This document shows positions 31,031 through 42,380 of a stretch of DNA of 64,000 nucleotides, one piece after another. A program made the position numbers and the translations under genes. A model generated the notes under the pieces. It did no database searches, was not told where the DNA came from, and saw only the letters and a program-made list of their open reading frames with translations. Origin of the DNA: Coniferiporia sulphurascens (Eukaryota; Basidiomycota; Agaricomycetes; Hymenochaetales; Hymenochaetaceae); assembly GCA_002794785.1 (NCBI GenBank), contig NBBA01000005.1:992001-1056000 (forward strand), given 5' to 3'. Each line of letters begins with the position of its first letter. The stretch's first letter is position 1.

Positions 31031-32869
31031 TCAAGCAGCAAGCGCGGACGAGGCAAAAATCATGTCAAGTGCGCCCTTAATTTTGAGGAGCTCGCGTTCA
31101 AATCGTAGCTCCTCTTCAACCTTTTTCCGCAAGCGGACGAAGAGTCCATCGATTAGCGGTGACTGCCCTAGCACTGGCACGTACATGTCTGAGTGAGGAA
31201 AAGCGTCAGCAGGACGTATGCAAAGGCGACTTAAATGAAAATAAAACGGACCGATGACTATCCCAGCGACACTGCTAGCGAGGTCGCCGAAGCGTGGATC
31301 TGCAATGTACTTAACCAGCAGCTGAAGGACAGGTTCAAGTAAAACATCATCGCGTCCCGCGAGTGCACTGCGCAGGCCGTCGCGGTGCACGAGTTCTTGG
31401 ATGAGCGAGAAGGCAGTTGTCGGTGGCACTTGCTATAAGCATCGATCAATTCCATTGAGAACATTAGAACAGTCCTTTTTTACGCCGACAAACGCTTCTT
31501 ACCTTCCGTAAAACAGAATCCAGGGCAGCAGAATACTTGAAGTTTTTGAGCAGACGATCGTAGGCACGCAGTTTGCGTCGACGTCGCGCCTCAACCTTGA
31601 ATTCGTCGACGTCGCCCAAGGGTTTCGCTTTTGCTTTGCCCTTTTCACGAATTCGGCCCTGTCCGATTGACGGCAGCGTGCTCCCGAGAAAAGATTCGAA
31701 CGTGCCTGAGCGAAGCGAGGCGAGAGAGAACGGTTCGGAGGATGAAGATTCGGACGCCTTGGCCTGTCGACGCCGCACGGAAAGGGTGCCGTCTGACATT
31801 CCCGCGGCAATATGTGTGTCATCAGGCTAAGTGTCCGTCATGAAAAATGATCAACATTGATTAGCAAGAAAGTAAAAGGGCTCTTGCTGAGAACGCACCG
31901 AGACAGCCAAACAGAGTACCGGCGCAGGATAGCGCATAGTATGCACGACCTTGTACGTACTCACGTCATACACTTTGACCATGTGATCGAGTCCTCCAGT
32001 AAGTAAACGGCTCGCGCGTGCATCGAACGCGAGCGAGGTAATTGTTTTCTGGTGGTTCGAGAGCGCACGGAGACAGCGGCCGCCGGCGACGAGGTCCCAT
32101 GCGCGGAGGATGGGGCCCGCAGCAGAAAGTGCCATAGTCCCTGTAGGGAACATCAAAACCTGCTCAACAGGCGTCGCCCCCGCCCCCGATGCAGAGTCGG
32201 GACCACCCATCACCATCTCGCAATGACCTGTGCGCGCATCGAAGAGTCGCACAGTCGCGTCATACGACCCGGTGAGGATGAGGTTGCCGTTCAAAGGGGA
32301 GACCTGACCGGCACGCACGTAGTCGGTGTGCGCGGTAAAGGTGGTAACGGCAGCCTGCGATGGCACGTCCCAGAGTTTGACTGTGGTGTCGTCCGAGCAG
32401 GAGAGGATCTGTGTCGGCGTGGCTGCGGAGAATCTGGCGACGTGCACGGGCTGCTTGTGCGAGTCGAGCGTACGCAGAATGGCCCGAGAGTTGATGTCGA
32501 ATACCTGCGTAAATGTTAATGTCGTTGTTGGCTAGTAGATGCAGTATGGACCCATACCTGTACGAGGCCACTGTCGTCCCCCGCAACGACAAGCTTGCCA
32601 TCGTCCCTGATGCATCCGGAGCGGGCGACATCCTTAAATCTGGATATCGTTTTGGTGACCTTTTGTGTTCTTGGCGCATATATCTGCACCCGGGTCGCAG
32701 CAGTGACGGCGTATCTGTGCGGCTTGGCTGGAGAAAAGTGGACAGAGGTAATGGGCGCGTATTCCTTGACGAAGACGGGGTGCTTGAACTGGCGCCAGTA
32801 ACGCGACTCCGAGTTGCGCTTCGCCGACGGACGCGCATGGCGCTTGATGACGACCGGCTGGTATTCCAT
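31031..32869 (-). CDS. UTP15: UTP15, U3 snoRNP / SSU processome WD40 protein
   Basis: t-UTP subunit of the small-subunit processome, needed for 18S pre-rRNA processing and rDNA transcription. Five exons on the minus strand: 32869-32558, 32504-31899, 31826-31503, 31432-31252 and 31188-31031, about 526 aa. The N-terminus (MEYQPVVIKRHARPSAKRNS, then YWRQFKHPVFVKEYAPITSV) matches UTP15. WD40 repeats cover about 45-335 (SCSDDTTVKLWD, LTGSYDATVRLFDARTG, LTGGLDHMVKVYDVS, AAGMSDGTLSVRRR). The C-terminal UTP15_C domain follows (KNFKYSAALDSVLRK, DMYVPVLGQSPLIDGLFVRL, ELLKIKGALDMIF). Introns are 49-75 nt; intron 4 uses GTCCGT. Starts head to head with TCTP. Confidence 0.95.
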
Positions 32870-33119
32870 GCCGCCGACGACGACGAGCTCAAAGTACGCG
32901 TGCAGCAGAAACTGCAGCTGCAGAATTTCAGAAATGCGAGTGCTCTCGGACCGGCTGCTAATTTTTCGACCACGTGCGGCGCACGGCGATTCCCGACGAT
33001 GCCCAGTCTCTCATGAAGTTTTGTTGTCGATGCGCATCAGCTCCTGAACTTGCCCTTGCTCTCGTTTCCTCTGTATCCACCCTCGATCTCCCTTCCCTCT
33101 CCGTGTACAAATCTCCAAC
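32870..33119. promoter_or_regulatory. Head-to-head promoter region, 250 bp
   Basis: Lies between UTP15 (minus) and TCTP (plus), a ribosome-biogenesis and a translation-related gene. The TCTP side is CT-rich (33055-33110). No TATA box seen. Confidence 0.45.
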
Positions 33120-33972
33120 ATGCTGCTCTACTCTGACACCCTTACCGGCGACGAGATGTTCTCCGATGCCTTCCCTCTGTGCGCATATACACACATCCCA
33201 TTGGTACATTATGCAAACAACACGCTTACATCGAACTCTCTGCAGCAAGCTCGTAGACGACATCGTGTACGAGGTCGATTGCCAGCTGATCACCGTTAAG
33301 GCTGGCGAGGACGTGAATATCGGTGCGCTCACTCTCTACCCCCCGGGGTTGGCACGCATTCAGTCAGAAAATTAGGCGCAAACCCGTCGGCGGAGGAGCA
33401 GGATGACGCCCTCGAGGAGGGCTCCTCGCAGGTCAACAATGTCGTGTATTCTTTCCGCCTCCAGAGCACCAGTTTCGACAAAAAGAGCTACCTCACCTAT
33501 CTCAAGGTTCGTTTGAGCCTTTCCGTTTTCCCGCTTTTCTCATTCCCAACACGGATTATAGGGGTACATGAAGGCCGTCAAGGCTGAACTGCAGACTTCC
33601 AATCCGGACCGCGTAGAAGCATTTGAAAAGGGCGCCGCTGCGTTTGCAAAGAAGATCGTTGCCAGCTTTAAAGACTTTGAATTCGTAAGCTGAACGTGGC
33701 GTGGACACGCATACATCTGTCTAACGCGACTATAGTACACTGGCGAGAGCATGAACCCTGATGGGATGGTTGCTCTGCTTAACTACAGGGTAAGAGTTAG
33801 AGTTTAACGCCTTTGTTTTTTTTTTCTGAATTGGGCAATGTATCTGAACAGGAGGACGGTGTGACCCGTAAGTGTGAAGTGATGGCTAGTTATGAATGCG
33901 AACTAAACAGGTTAACGCTATCTAGCGTACTTTACGTTCTGGAAGGATGGAGTAAAGGAGGTGAAGCTTTGA
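33120..33972 (+). CDS. TMA19: Translationally controlled tumour protein homologue (TCTP/Tma19)
   Basis: Abundant, conserved, ribosome-associated and stress-related protein. Seven exons: 33120-33178, 33246-33322, 33376-33506, 33562-33684, 33736-33789, 33852-33867 and 33926-33972; about 168 aa. The start MLLYSDTLTGDEMFSDAFPL, the TCTP1 signature IGANPSAEE across intron 2, YLKGYMKAVKAELQ, FYTGESMNPDGMVALLNYRE and the C-terminus PYFTFWKDGVKEVKL are all canonical. Exon 6 is a 16-nt microexon supplying EDGVT. Length equals the family norm. Six introns in a 168-codon gene is dense even for this genome. Confidence 0.96.
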
Positions 33973-34457
33973 GTAAAGATTGTGGGATTATTAGGTTGTC
34001 AGACTCTGCGCTGTATTTTTTGTTACTTTTACAATGCGATTTGCTGCACATAGGAGTCGACGCGTGTTTGATTACATACGTAAGCAGGGTTTGGTCGCAG
34101 ATCCACTGAGGCGTTCGAGTCTGCGTCCGTTTGGCTTCCGCCACACGCCAGACACGAATATTCGTTTCTGTTTTTCTGTGCCTTTTCTCTCTCGTTTTTG
34201 GAATTTGTATACTGTTCTTTGCGTGCAAAAACGTTGCTCGCGACAGGGACGCTCTGTCTTCTTGTTTGTGTTGCTACGAGGAAGTCTGTCCAATGCAACC
34301 CTGAGCCCGACTTGCCCACCTCGTTCTCGTGCATCTGCATACAAAAGCACTGACACTGGATGATATGCTCATTATGCGACTTTCTCCCTCCTGGAGGGAG
34401 CCTTCTGTTATAATCTTCTGCCATTGTACTGGTCTTACTTTCTCCCTGCTTGGACCA
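33973..34457. other. TCTP 3' flank and upstream region of the MHYT-type gene
   Basis: About 485 bp. It holds the TCTP 3' UTR and probably the promoter and first exon of the next gene, which I could not place. ORFs at 34034-34363 have no recognisable product. Confidence 0.3.
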
Positions 34458-37400
34458 TGAGCGAAAGCGCGTGCTGTGGTCAGTCGCCTTTCCTGTTTGC
34501 CTTTGGAGAGCGGGGTTACTCAGACCAGCCAAGGCGTCTCCGATTCACAAACGGTTCCCTTCAAGACAAGTGCGGGCATCGTACTCTGGGGCTTAGTCAG
34601 TCAGCCGTATGCCCGGGTGCTCAATTCCTGGCATTAATTATCAGTATTTTTCTAGGCAAGTGCAGCGCTCGGGGCGTTTTCAGCCTTCGAACTCTTCACC
34701 CGACTTAAACTGCATGGTGTCCACGATGTGCGCAGAGCCTCGATCCTCATAATCGCTGCGTGCTCGATGTCTCTGGGTTTCTGGGCGTGCCAACGTAAAT
34801 ATTGCTTTACTTACCTTGTTTAACTTCTTCTTAAGCAGTAAGAAAACTTCTGCATTTACCCGTTCCGACATTGCTTCTTCCCTCTCTTCCATATAACAGT
34901 CTCCAGCTCCAGGATAAGGTTTATCGCCGCTAGTGGGCCTGTGCTTGCGCCTTTTGTTTCCTTCAAGCCCGGCTTTGTCGCACTTTCGCTTTGTGTACCG
35001 ACTATGCTGATACTAGGATCATTTTTGATACTCGACCTACGAAGCGCGCTAGGGCTTTGGTGCTGTGGGCTTTGCGGGATTGTTGTGGGACTATCTGGTT
35101 GGTTCTGGTCGGACGGAAACTTGTACTGAATATGGCTAACTTTTGCTGTACAAAAAATTCTCGACTCATCCAGCTGGTTTTATGCATGTAAGTATATTCT
35201 TCTCTAAGGGCGTTATCCCCAAGCTTACCCTCAAAGTACGCACTGTATATCTCTCTCCCAACGTTCGACACCCTTTTCTCGACAGCTCAGGTTTTTCTCT
35301 CATTCCTTCTGACCACTTCTGCCTCGCTCTTCTCCTTCCTATCAGTGACGCTTTGTTGGCCCAAGTGGGAACATTGTATATGGGTGCGCGTGGCCGTATC
35401 TGTTGTTCTTGGCTGTTCCATATCCGGTGCAAATTATCTTTCTCTGAGTGGAACGAATTTTATCCCTCGTGCTTCTTTCGTTTCTGAACAGAGTGTACAA
35501 AATCAAAAAAGAATCAATATCCTAACTTTAGGTTGGTTTCCATTCAAACTCTAAGGTTCAAACTGCTGATGATCTTCTTATCTTTCGTAGTGATTCCCGC
35601 TTTGATATCGACAGCGCTCGCTTGTCTGTCTATCTCCATTACTCTGTTTTCAACAACAAAGACCAACCGCCAACCCCGGCCTCTTCCAGGCCTTATTATC
35701 GCTAGTATATCATTCACCGGAGATGGTCGGGTTCTTGTGGACAACAAGGGTTTCATACCCACTAGGGCCGTAGATCTGGGAGGTATACCGGAGGTAGCAT
35801 ATGATCTCATCTCCTTCGCCAGCCATGACTAATTAAAGCGCTTTGCACAGGAAATCATCGACGAACTGGATATCCGTCGCAGTCTGTTTCATTGGCTCCT
35901 CTCTCTTTCGTGCGATTGGGAAATTATGACACCCTTCCTATCTCGTATCACGCAGCAATCACGACCGTCATCTGATGCGCAGCCGTCTCCATGGTGCTTT
36001 TTCTTGTCCATCCACTCATACTTATTGCGATCCGAATGCCTTTGTGCCATATTGCCCCCACGTGCGACACTAAAGCTACGACTTCTTGAGGCAATAGTGC
36101 AACTCGCGGTGGACCTCGATTTGGCCCTTGCAGATCTTGGTACGCTACATGATGCCGTGCTCGAGACGGGCACGCGTGTCAACATCGCCGAGTTCCTGTC
36201 ACTTTCTGAGCATGCTGCCTCCAAGCCATGCAGCACAGGTTCTGCATTAAAAGACCATGTGCCTCTAGGCCGCATGCTCTTCTTTGTGCGCGAATTACCA
36301 CATCGTTCCCAAACGCCCTCGTCTATTCCCTCATCTTCGTTCAGACCTGTGGCGCTCACAAATATCAACTCCTACTGCAACTACAGCTTACCGCGGAGTT
36401 ACTCCGGACGCGGACACAGATTGTTATTCATGCGCCGCTTCCGAGACACAATGGCTGAAGCAACCGGCGCGATGCAGGAGGATGTTGATAAGATACTCCT
36501 GGGATGTAGGGACTATGCTGTGAGCGGTATGCGACCTGTCCTCGAGGATCGCGGGGTATACGTTTCTTTGTTAACGGAACGTCGGATGGAAGAGGGCTCT
36601 ACGGAGGTGCTGGTGTATAACTTCGCAAGGCACCAGGTAAGCGACCTGACTTCGTGCGTACGCACGGCCGATATTTATGCATAATTACCAGATACCGTCG
36701 TGCCGTCTTGACGTCCCTAAGATGACTCCGCAAATGCGTGCTTGGCTACGTGACATGGCTGGGCTTTCGGTATCCGAGCTCATTCGCGTCTGTAACGATA
36801 ATATTGCGCAATGTCATAATTCTCCGCCAGTCTTCCAAAACCGTGTCCAAAAGCCTACATCAATGCCCGCATTTGATCCTGGAGTCAGCAAGGAGAGAGC
36901 CGCACTTCTAAAGTTTCAAGAAGCGCTGGTATCCGCGCTTGAGCAACTTATGCATGACGTAGCGTTCGCCGGGAATGACCTGCCCACACGCGCTCGTCTC
37001 ACACCGCACATTCTGGACGTTCCCTCCGCTTCTAGCATTAATGGTGGTTCGCCCGCACACATGGTTATTCTCCGTGCGCGTGCGACTATCTCAGATTTCA
37101 ATGGTTATCTGGACCTTGGGTCTGATGTCGGGCAACATATGCGGTCCCGCAGGGCCAAATCACCATCGATACCCTCTGCTTTCGCATATACCCCGCGTGC
37201 ATTATTCGACATCACACACGCGCTAGTTTGCTCTGAGCGCGCGCGCAATGCTTTCCGATCCCAGGCCGCAGCCGAACTTGAGCATATACTCCCCTCCCGT
37301 GCAAGCGTGGATACAGACACGAACTCGTTCGACCAGGAAGAGGGAAGTGGCGGCGATGAATTATGCCGACGGCTTCCGCCTGCGCTCGTCTCGTCATTCA

Positions 37401-37837
37401 GCATTGACACAGTCACTGATGATGGCGCGGATCGTCCCTCGCGCGCGCGCGTAGTCGTGGAACGCGTGTGCTCTGGGTGGACTGAGGTTGTGCGGAGGGT
37501 ACGATCAGTATCGCGGACGCGCACACGAACTCGAAGCATGCGACGCGCTCCGGAACGGACGGCTCCGAACGTGACGATAAAGTCAGCGAACCCGGCCTTT
37601 CTCGGAGCTCGGTCCGCGACGGATCTTGGAAGAGTTGATGACTTGGTTGAGTCAAGCCGTTCTTACGATGGCCCGCTGTTCGACGCACAGGGACCCACGA
37701 CATCCAAAGGGCGTTATACAAATGGGTATCCACGGCGTCAGGAGTCGCCCAAGCAACCCTTTGTTATTGAGGACCACCCGTTCGCTCGCCACGGCGCCTC
37801 AAAAGAGGCCGCAGTCAGCAGTCGCTGGGTTATTTAA
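34458..37837 (+). CDS. MHYT-type membrane signalling protein with degenerate motifs (start unresolved)
   Basis: Multi-exon plus-strand gene. The membrane half runs from 34458 to about 35470: SAGIVLWGL joined to ASAALGAFSAFELF, SILIIAACSMSLGFWACQ, FVALSLCVPTMLILGSFLIL, GLWCCGLCGIVVGLSGWFW, VFLSFLLTTSASLFSFLSVT and VRVAVSVVLGCSISGANYLS then SGTNF. The soluble half has FTGDGRVLVDNKGFIPTRAV (about 35716-35775), LFHWLLSLSCDWE (about 35885), LLEAIVQLAVDLDLALADLG (about 36080) and GVYVSLLTERRMEEG (about 36560). The last exon starts after the splice near 36690 and ends at 37837 with a Ser/Arg-rich tail. This order matches fungal MHYT-domain signalling proteins of unknown ligand. Where the family has MH[YFI] tetrads, this copy reads FWAC, GWFW and GANY. 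The first ATG was not found, so the start is the earliest coding base I can support. Confidence 0.6.
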
Positions 37838-38450
37838 TCTTCCCCTCGGAGTCCCACCGAACAAATTTCTTGCACAAGAGCGCAAAAATATGATGTGATA
37901 AGCTGTGTTTGTAGGTCAGAGTCCGTGCTTGTCGAAATAATTTATTTGTAAAAGCGCTCCCGGCTTTGTAAGTTTTTGTGTATAATACATACACGATGCG
38001 AGTTCAGAAAAGACTTGGGATGTGAAGCGGTAGTATAAGCGACTTGCAGTATTGGACCCACCGTAGATCAGCGGACGATGATCCCCCTGGCCCTCTCGGC
38101 CTTGCTTTCCTTGTCCGTCCCAGTCGTTGCCAGCACGCCAATTCCGTTCCTTATAGAATTCGTCCACCAGCACCTGAGCGCGCTGTCGCCCATATTCAGA
38201 CTTTTTTTTCTTCGGCTGGGCTGACCGCAGCCTCACACGTGTACGTGGAATTGACTTTTGCCGCGGACGGCCTTATCGCAGATGACTTCCGCGTCGGCTG
38301 CCGCCTCAATGGATCGCCACATGTCTTTTTTGCGGGGAATTAGGCTTATTACGATACACGAGCTTTGCGTCTAGGTAACTGCCCCATGACATGCCGGTAC
38401 CAGACATTAAATAAATAAAAACAATCCAAAATCCCAGGCACACCAACAGC
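37838..38450. other. Convergent gap, MHYT-type gene / PDI
   Basis: About 610 bp. Open frames exist on both strands: plus 38044-38343, and minus 38236-37916, which reads KKKKSEYGRQRAQVLVDEFY. Neither has a recognised family or a clean exon structure. I leave them unannotated. Confidence 0.3.
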
Positions 38451-40204
38451 TCACAGCTCGTCGTGGTCATGGGGCGCCGGCGTCGGCGTCGCAGCGTGCT
38501 CTGCGGCCCCGGATGGACCAGAGGCCTCCACTGGGGGCACGTACGTGAGGCTGTTTACAGCCTTCTCCTCGACGAACTCGATGAATGACTCCAGCGAGCG
38601 ATCACCGTCAAAGTCGATGAACTCCTTCGAGCCAGCAGGCTTGAATTTCAATGTAGGGAAGCCGGCGATGCGGAAGTCAGCGCTGGGCGGGAGGTCGTTC
38701 ACGGTCGCATCCATTTTTGCACTACAGATACAACACCGGTCAGTTGGTGTTGACAGGATACAGTTGATACAAGGGGACTGCACTCACATGACAAGCTTGT
38801 CCTTGACGTTAGCAAAGCGCTCGCCGAGAGAATCCCATACCGGCTTGAGACGCTTGCAGTGACCGCACCATGGCGCGTAGAATTCAATAAAGACATCCTT
38901 AGACTCGTCAAAAACGACCTCGTCGAAGTTCTTGCCCACAACGGTGTACACCGGCTCGTCCTGTGTCTCCGGAACTACCTCACTCTTGAGCTCTGGCTGG
39001 AGCTCACCTGCAACGTAGCTGGAAACCCATTCCTCAATAGCCTCGGCAGTAACATCCTTGGCCTGAGAGAGAGGGTATTTAAGCTGCTTCGAAAGGTCCT
39101 GCACAACGAAGCTTGGCCACTTCGCCTCCGGAAGGTTCAGCGCCTTAGCGTGGTCTCCGAATTTGATGGCGTCAATCCAGACAAAGTTAACCTTGCCACT
39201 GTTCTTCGCGGCGATAGGTCGGAGGGCGGCAATATGCTCTTCCTTCTTCTCATCGGTCGGGTCAATGAAAAGATATGCGAGGGGGAGTCCGCTCTGGACG
39301 TAGGTCTGGTAGTTGTCCCCACCAACCTCATCCACTAAGGGGATAGAGTGACCCTTGACGAAGGTCTCGATTTCGGCAACGGTGACAAAGGGAACGTGGG
39401 TTTCTAGGTCGACGCGCGGCTCATCGAAACGTCTGTAAAGGACGATCGCGGGGGTGGTAACACCGGCATCCTTGATAACATCCTCGTCAGTGGTGAAACC
39501 GAAGAGGTAGTCGTCACGGTGCTTTTCGGCGGCAGCACTGAATTCGGGTCCGGGTGCCTCTGTGGAGGAGGAAAGGTAGGCAATGAGGACGAGTTTGTCG
39601 GCTTTCTGGAACTCGACGTGGTTAGCGGCTGTCACCTCCGTAACGGCGGGTAACGACTGTCTGGGGCAACAGTAAGGACAGAGAACTAAGCGAGCCTAGA
39701 GTAATTACACACTTGATCATGTAGCTGATGATGCCATCAGCCTTACGAGGACCCGCGTAATCTGACGGTGTCCCATTGCGGAACACCTTGAGAGTACTAC
39801 ACACGATCAATTAGTTATTGCAAATCTATGAAGCCTGAACAGAGCAACGCACGGGTACCCCCCCACACCGTGCTGCTGGCAAAGCTCTGCCTGGTCCACG
39901 CAGTCGACCTTGGCGAGTCTAATGTCCTTTTCCTTGAGGGCGGTTGCAGCTTCCTCATAGTGGGGCGCGAGAGCCTTGCAGTGGCCACACCTGCGGAAAC
40001 GGTAGTCAGAATCCAACCGCGCCCGTGCAGACTATAGAGCGCTCACCATGGCGCAAAGAATTCGACAAGGATCAGCGGGTCGCTGTCGACAACTGAGGCG
40101 AAGTTGTCTGGGGTAAGGGAAATGACGTCCGAGGCGTCGTCCGCAGAAATGAGCCCCGCGGCTGCGAGCAGCGCAGCAAAGGAGAAAAGAGGGGAGACGC
40201 GCAT
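38451..40204 (-). CDS. PDI1: Protein disulfide isomerase (ER, HDEL)
   Basis: ER oxidoreductase and chaperone that forms and shuffles disulfides in secretory proteins. Five exons on the minus strand: 40204-40047, 39990-39853, 39796-39713, 39660-38788 and 38721-38451; about 507 aa. Signal peptide about 1-20 (LFSFAALLAAAGLISA). Thioredoxin domain a has [20 protein letters not shown] (CGHC split by intron 1) and GYPTLKVFRNG. Domains b and b' follow (SSSTEAPGPEF through PSFVVQDL). Domain a' has [20 protein letters not shown] and GFPTLKFKP. The tail is acidic and ends HDEL, the ER-retrieval signal. Both active sites are intact, and order a-b-b'-a' and length match classical PDI. The joint GLxxxxYPT and KMDATVNDLPP are typical. 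Confidence 0.97.
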
Positions 40205-40262
40205 TGGGGGACGACGGAGAGGGAGAAGTCGAGCAAAGGCGGTGACGGCGCTCGCGCTCGAC
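40205..40262. other. PDI leader region
   Basis: 58 bp between the PDI start codon and its probable TATA box; presumably contains the transcription start. Confidence 0.3.
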
Positions 40263-40268
40263 TTTATA
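40263..40268 (-). promoter_or_regulatory. TATA box of PDI
   Basis: TATAAA on the minus strand lies 59-64 bp upstream of the PDI ATG. Confidence 0.5.
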
Positions 40269-40513
40269 ACAACGCAGACGGACTACGTGTCACCTTACCA
40301 AAGAAAGCCATGCCGAGGCCGGGACATCGTTCACACGGATCCAAGGTCGGTCATATTCATCAAATGATAAATCCGCAGACGTGGCAGCATACCAAAAGCC
40401 CACCCGTCCATTAGATTCGTACAGAACGCATAATCAAGGATAGTGTTAGTGTAGAGATAATTAAGCGATGAGAAACGAGGGTAGGACGGGGTATTCAGTT
40501 AGATACAGTTTTT

Positions 40514-42097
40514 TTAAAGGGATGCCAAGCTGAAATCGCCACCGCGCCCTCTCCCGCTTCCATACTTTTTCGAGAACTTGTCAAACGACCGAGGTATAGG
40601 GAATCCAGTGAGCGGAAACTTATGCCCGCCGGACTCGGCAGGGGGAGGAGGAACTATAAGATGAACAGGACAGTTAGCAAGCGGTGTACCGGGTATTCTG
40701 TGGGTCGGTAATACGCACTCTTTGAGCTCATCCGGCTTTCCGGGGGTGCTCCGTTCGTACTAGTCGAGTACATCGACGTACTACCCATAGACGGCGTCCG
40801 GCGTCCGGATGCGGGAACAGGAGGCGCCATGGGTGAAAGTGTGTCCGGTCCCGATGCCGCCCTGTTACGAGGAGGACCAGAAGGCGGCGGCGGAGGTGCA
40901 TGGGTAGGACGCGCAGGTGACGGTCCAGGAGGCGGAGGCGGCGCCTCACTCTCAGAGCGCCCCCGTGGACGCGCGACTGGCGGTGCGGGATCCGCGCCCA
41001 GCGAGTTGTTCGCTGGCTTTCGCGACGGCAGGGCCGGAGATGGACGTGCAGGCGTTGGAGGAGCAGATATGCTCGTTACTGTGGAACCTGGACGAGGGGG
41101 TGGTTTGGGCGGCGGAGCTCTTCCATGTCCGATAGGCGTCTGAGTGGCTTTGCGGAGTGGAGGAGTCGGCGCGGTTTGTTGTATCCTCGGGGGTATCGAC
41201 GGTGGTGCGGGTACGGCACGGCCCGAGCGACCGGCCGAAGAGGGGCGTGGAGGTGGCGAAGAACTTCGTTGCAGTAGCTCCTTGTCCTCAGCAACTACAC
41301 GATTGACTGGTGGAGGTGCTGGCACGCGGCGAGGAGATGGAGGATTTCGATGTGGTGCTTCATTCTCCTCTACGGCCGCTCGATTAATAGGCGGAGGTGC
41401 TGGTACACGCCGCGGAGGTAGGCGGGTAACCGTTGGTGAGGGAACTAGGCGATCAGGAGGAGGAACCGGACGACCTGGCGGCAAGGGAGGAGCAGAGTTC
41501 GAACTTGGGGCAGGTCGACCAGGCGGGGGTGGGGGTGCCGGAGTCGACCGACCGGGAGGGGGAGGGGGTACCACGGTCGGTGCTGGTACCGGTCGACCAG
41601 GCGGAGGAGGTGCCGCAGTCGGCGCCGGTACTGGTCGACCAGGTGGGGGAGGAGGCGCAGCAACTGGCGGTGCTGGGCGTGCCGGTGGAGGCGGGGTCGA
41701 CCGAGCAGGAGGAGCAGGGACAACAGGCGCGCCGTTCGATGAGGGCTCGCGCTTTGATATGGAAGGCGGCTTGCCCAAAGCCATAGGCTTCGCTGAAGCG
41801 AGCGATATGCCAATCAGCGGGACGATCGGTGAGGACGATATTCCACGTACCTGAGTTATTTTGCGTAGATTTCAACTTGGGCATTCCACCAGCGAACAGG
41901 GCACCGAGTTGGGGCGGACCAGGACCCGCCGACGCGCCCGACGACGATGGTGTCACAGACGGCGCTGCTGGTCTCCCGCCGCCCACCGACGGCGCCTTCT
42001 TCGCACCCTCGATGAGCGGCGCACTTTTGTCAACCGTCACAGCTTTCTTAAGGGCCTTTCCCGCCTGAATTTGGGCGAGCAGAGCTGAGGACGCCAT
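40514..42097 (-). CDS. VRP1: Verprolin / WIP-family actin regulator
   Basis: Proline-rich protein that binds actin and the Arp2/3 activator WASP (Las17) at endocytic sites. Three exons on the minus strand: 42097-41851, 41792-40719 and 40653-40514; about 486 aa. The N-terminal WH2 motif is visible at residues 2-40: SSALLAQIQAGKALKKAV, with the LKK(A/T) signature. The middle is a long run of polyproline blocks (PPPPGRPVP-type repeats, GPPRNR, PPPPPGPSP) that bind profilin and SH3 domains. The C-terminus HKFPLTGFPIPRSFDKFSKK then YGSGRGRGGD matches the WIP WASP-binding region, reached only through the third exon. Introns are 58 and 65 nt. An ATG at 42106 would add three residues. Many plus-strand glycine-rich ORFs here are its antisense shadow. 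Confidence 0.9.
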
Positions 42098-42380
42098 GGG
42101 AAGCAAGGGAGTGTCTGAGTATCTTGGGAGTCAATCCGCGTCGAGGTTATGTACTAAGTAAGAACAAGATGTCCGCAGCCACCATAATAGGCCAGGCCCT
42201 GCAAGCACAGGCCATGACTGCATCTCGGCCTGCAACCACCACCACAGCCATAAGTCTACAAACAAAAACACTTTGGCTAACAAAATACAAATGAATACGC
42301 GGTGTAATCGTTATCGTCTCAGTTTGTCCGTTTCGTACAAAGCAAATCAAGCCAGCTTCCCGCCGTGATACAGCCGCACA

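Noticed and set aside
37916..38343. Overlapping ORFs on both strands between the MHYT-type gene and PDI
   Set aside because: Neither has a recognised family or clean splice sites; low-complexity Lys and Gly/Gln stretches can give such frames by chance.
40829..41854. Long plus-strand Gly-rich ORFs
   Set aside because: They are the antisense of the verprolin polyproline region; CCN-rich proline codons read as GGN glycine on the other strand.
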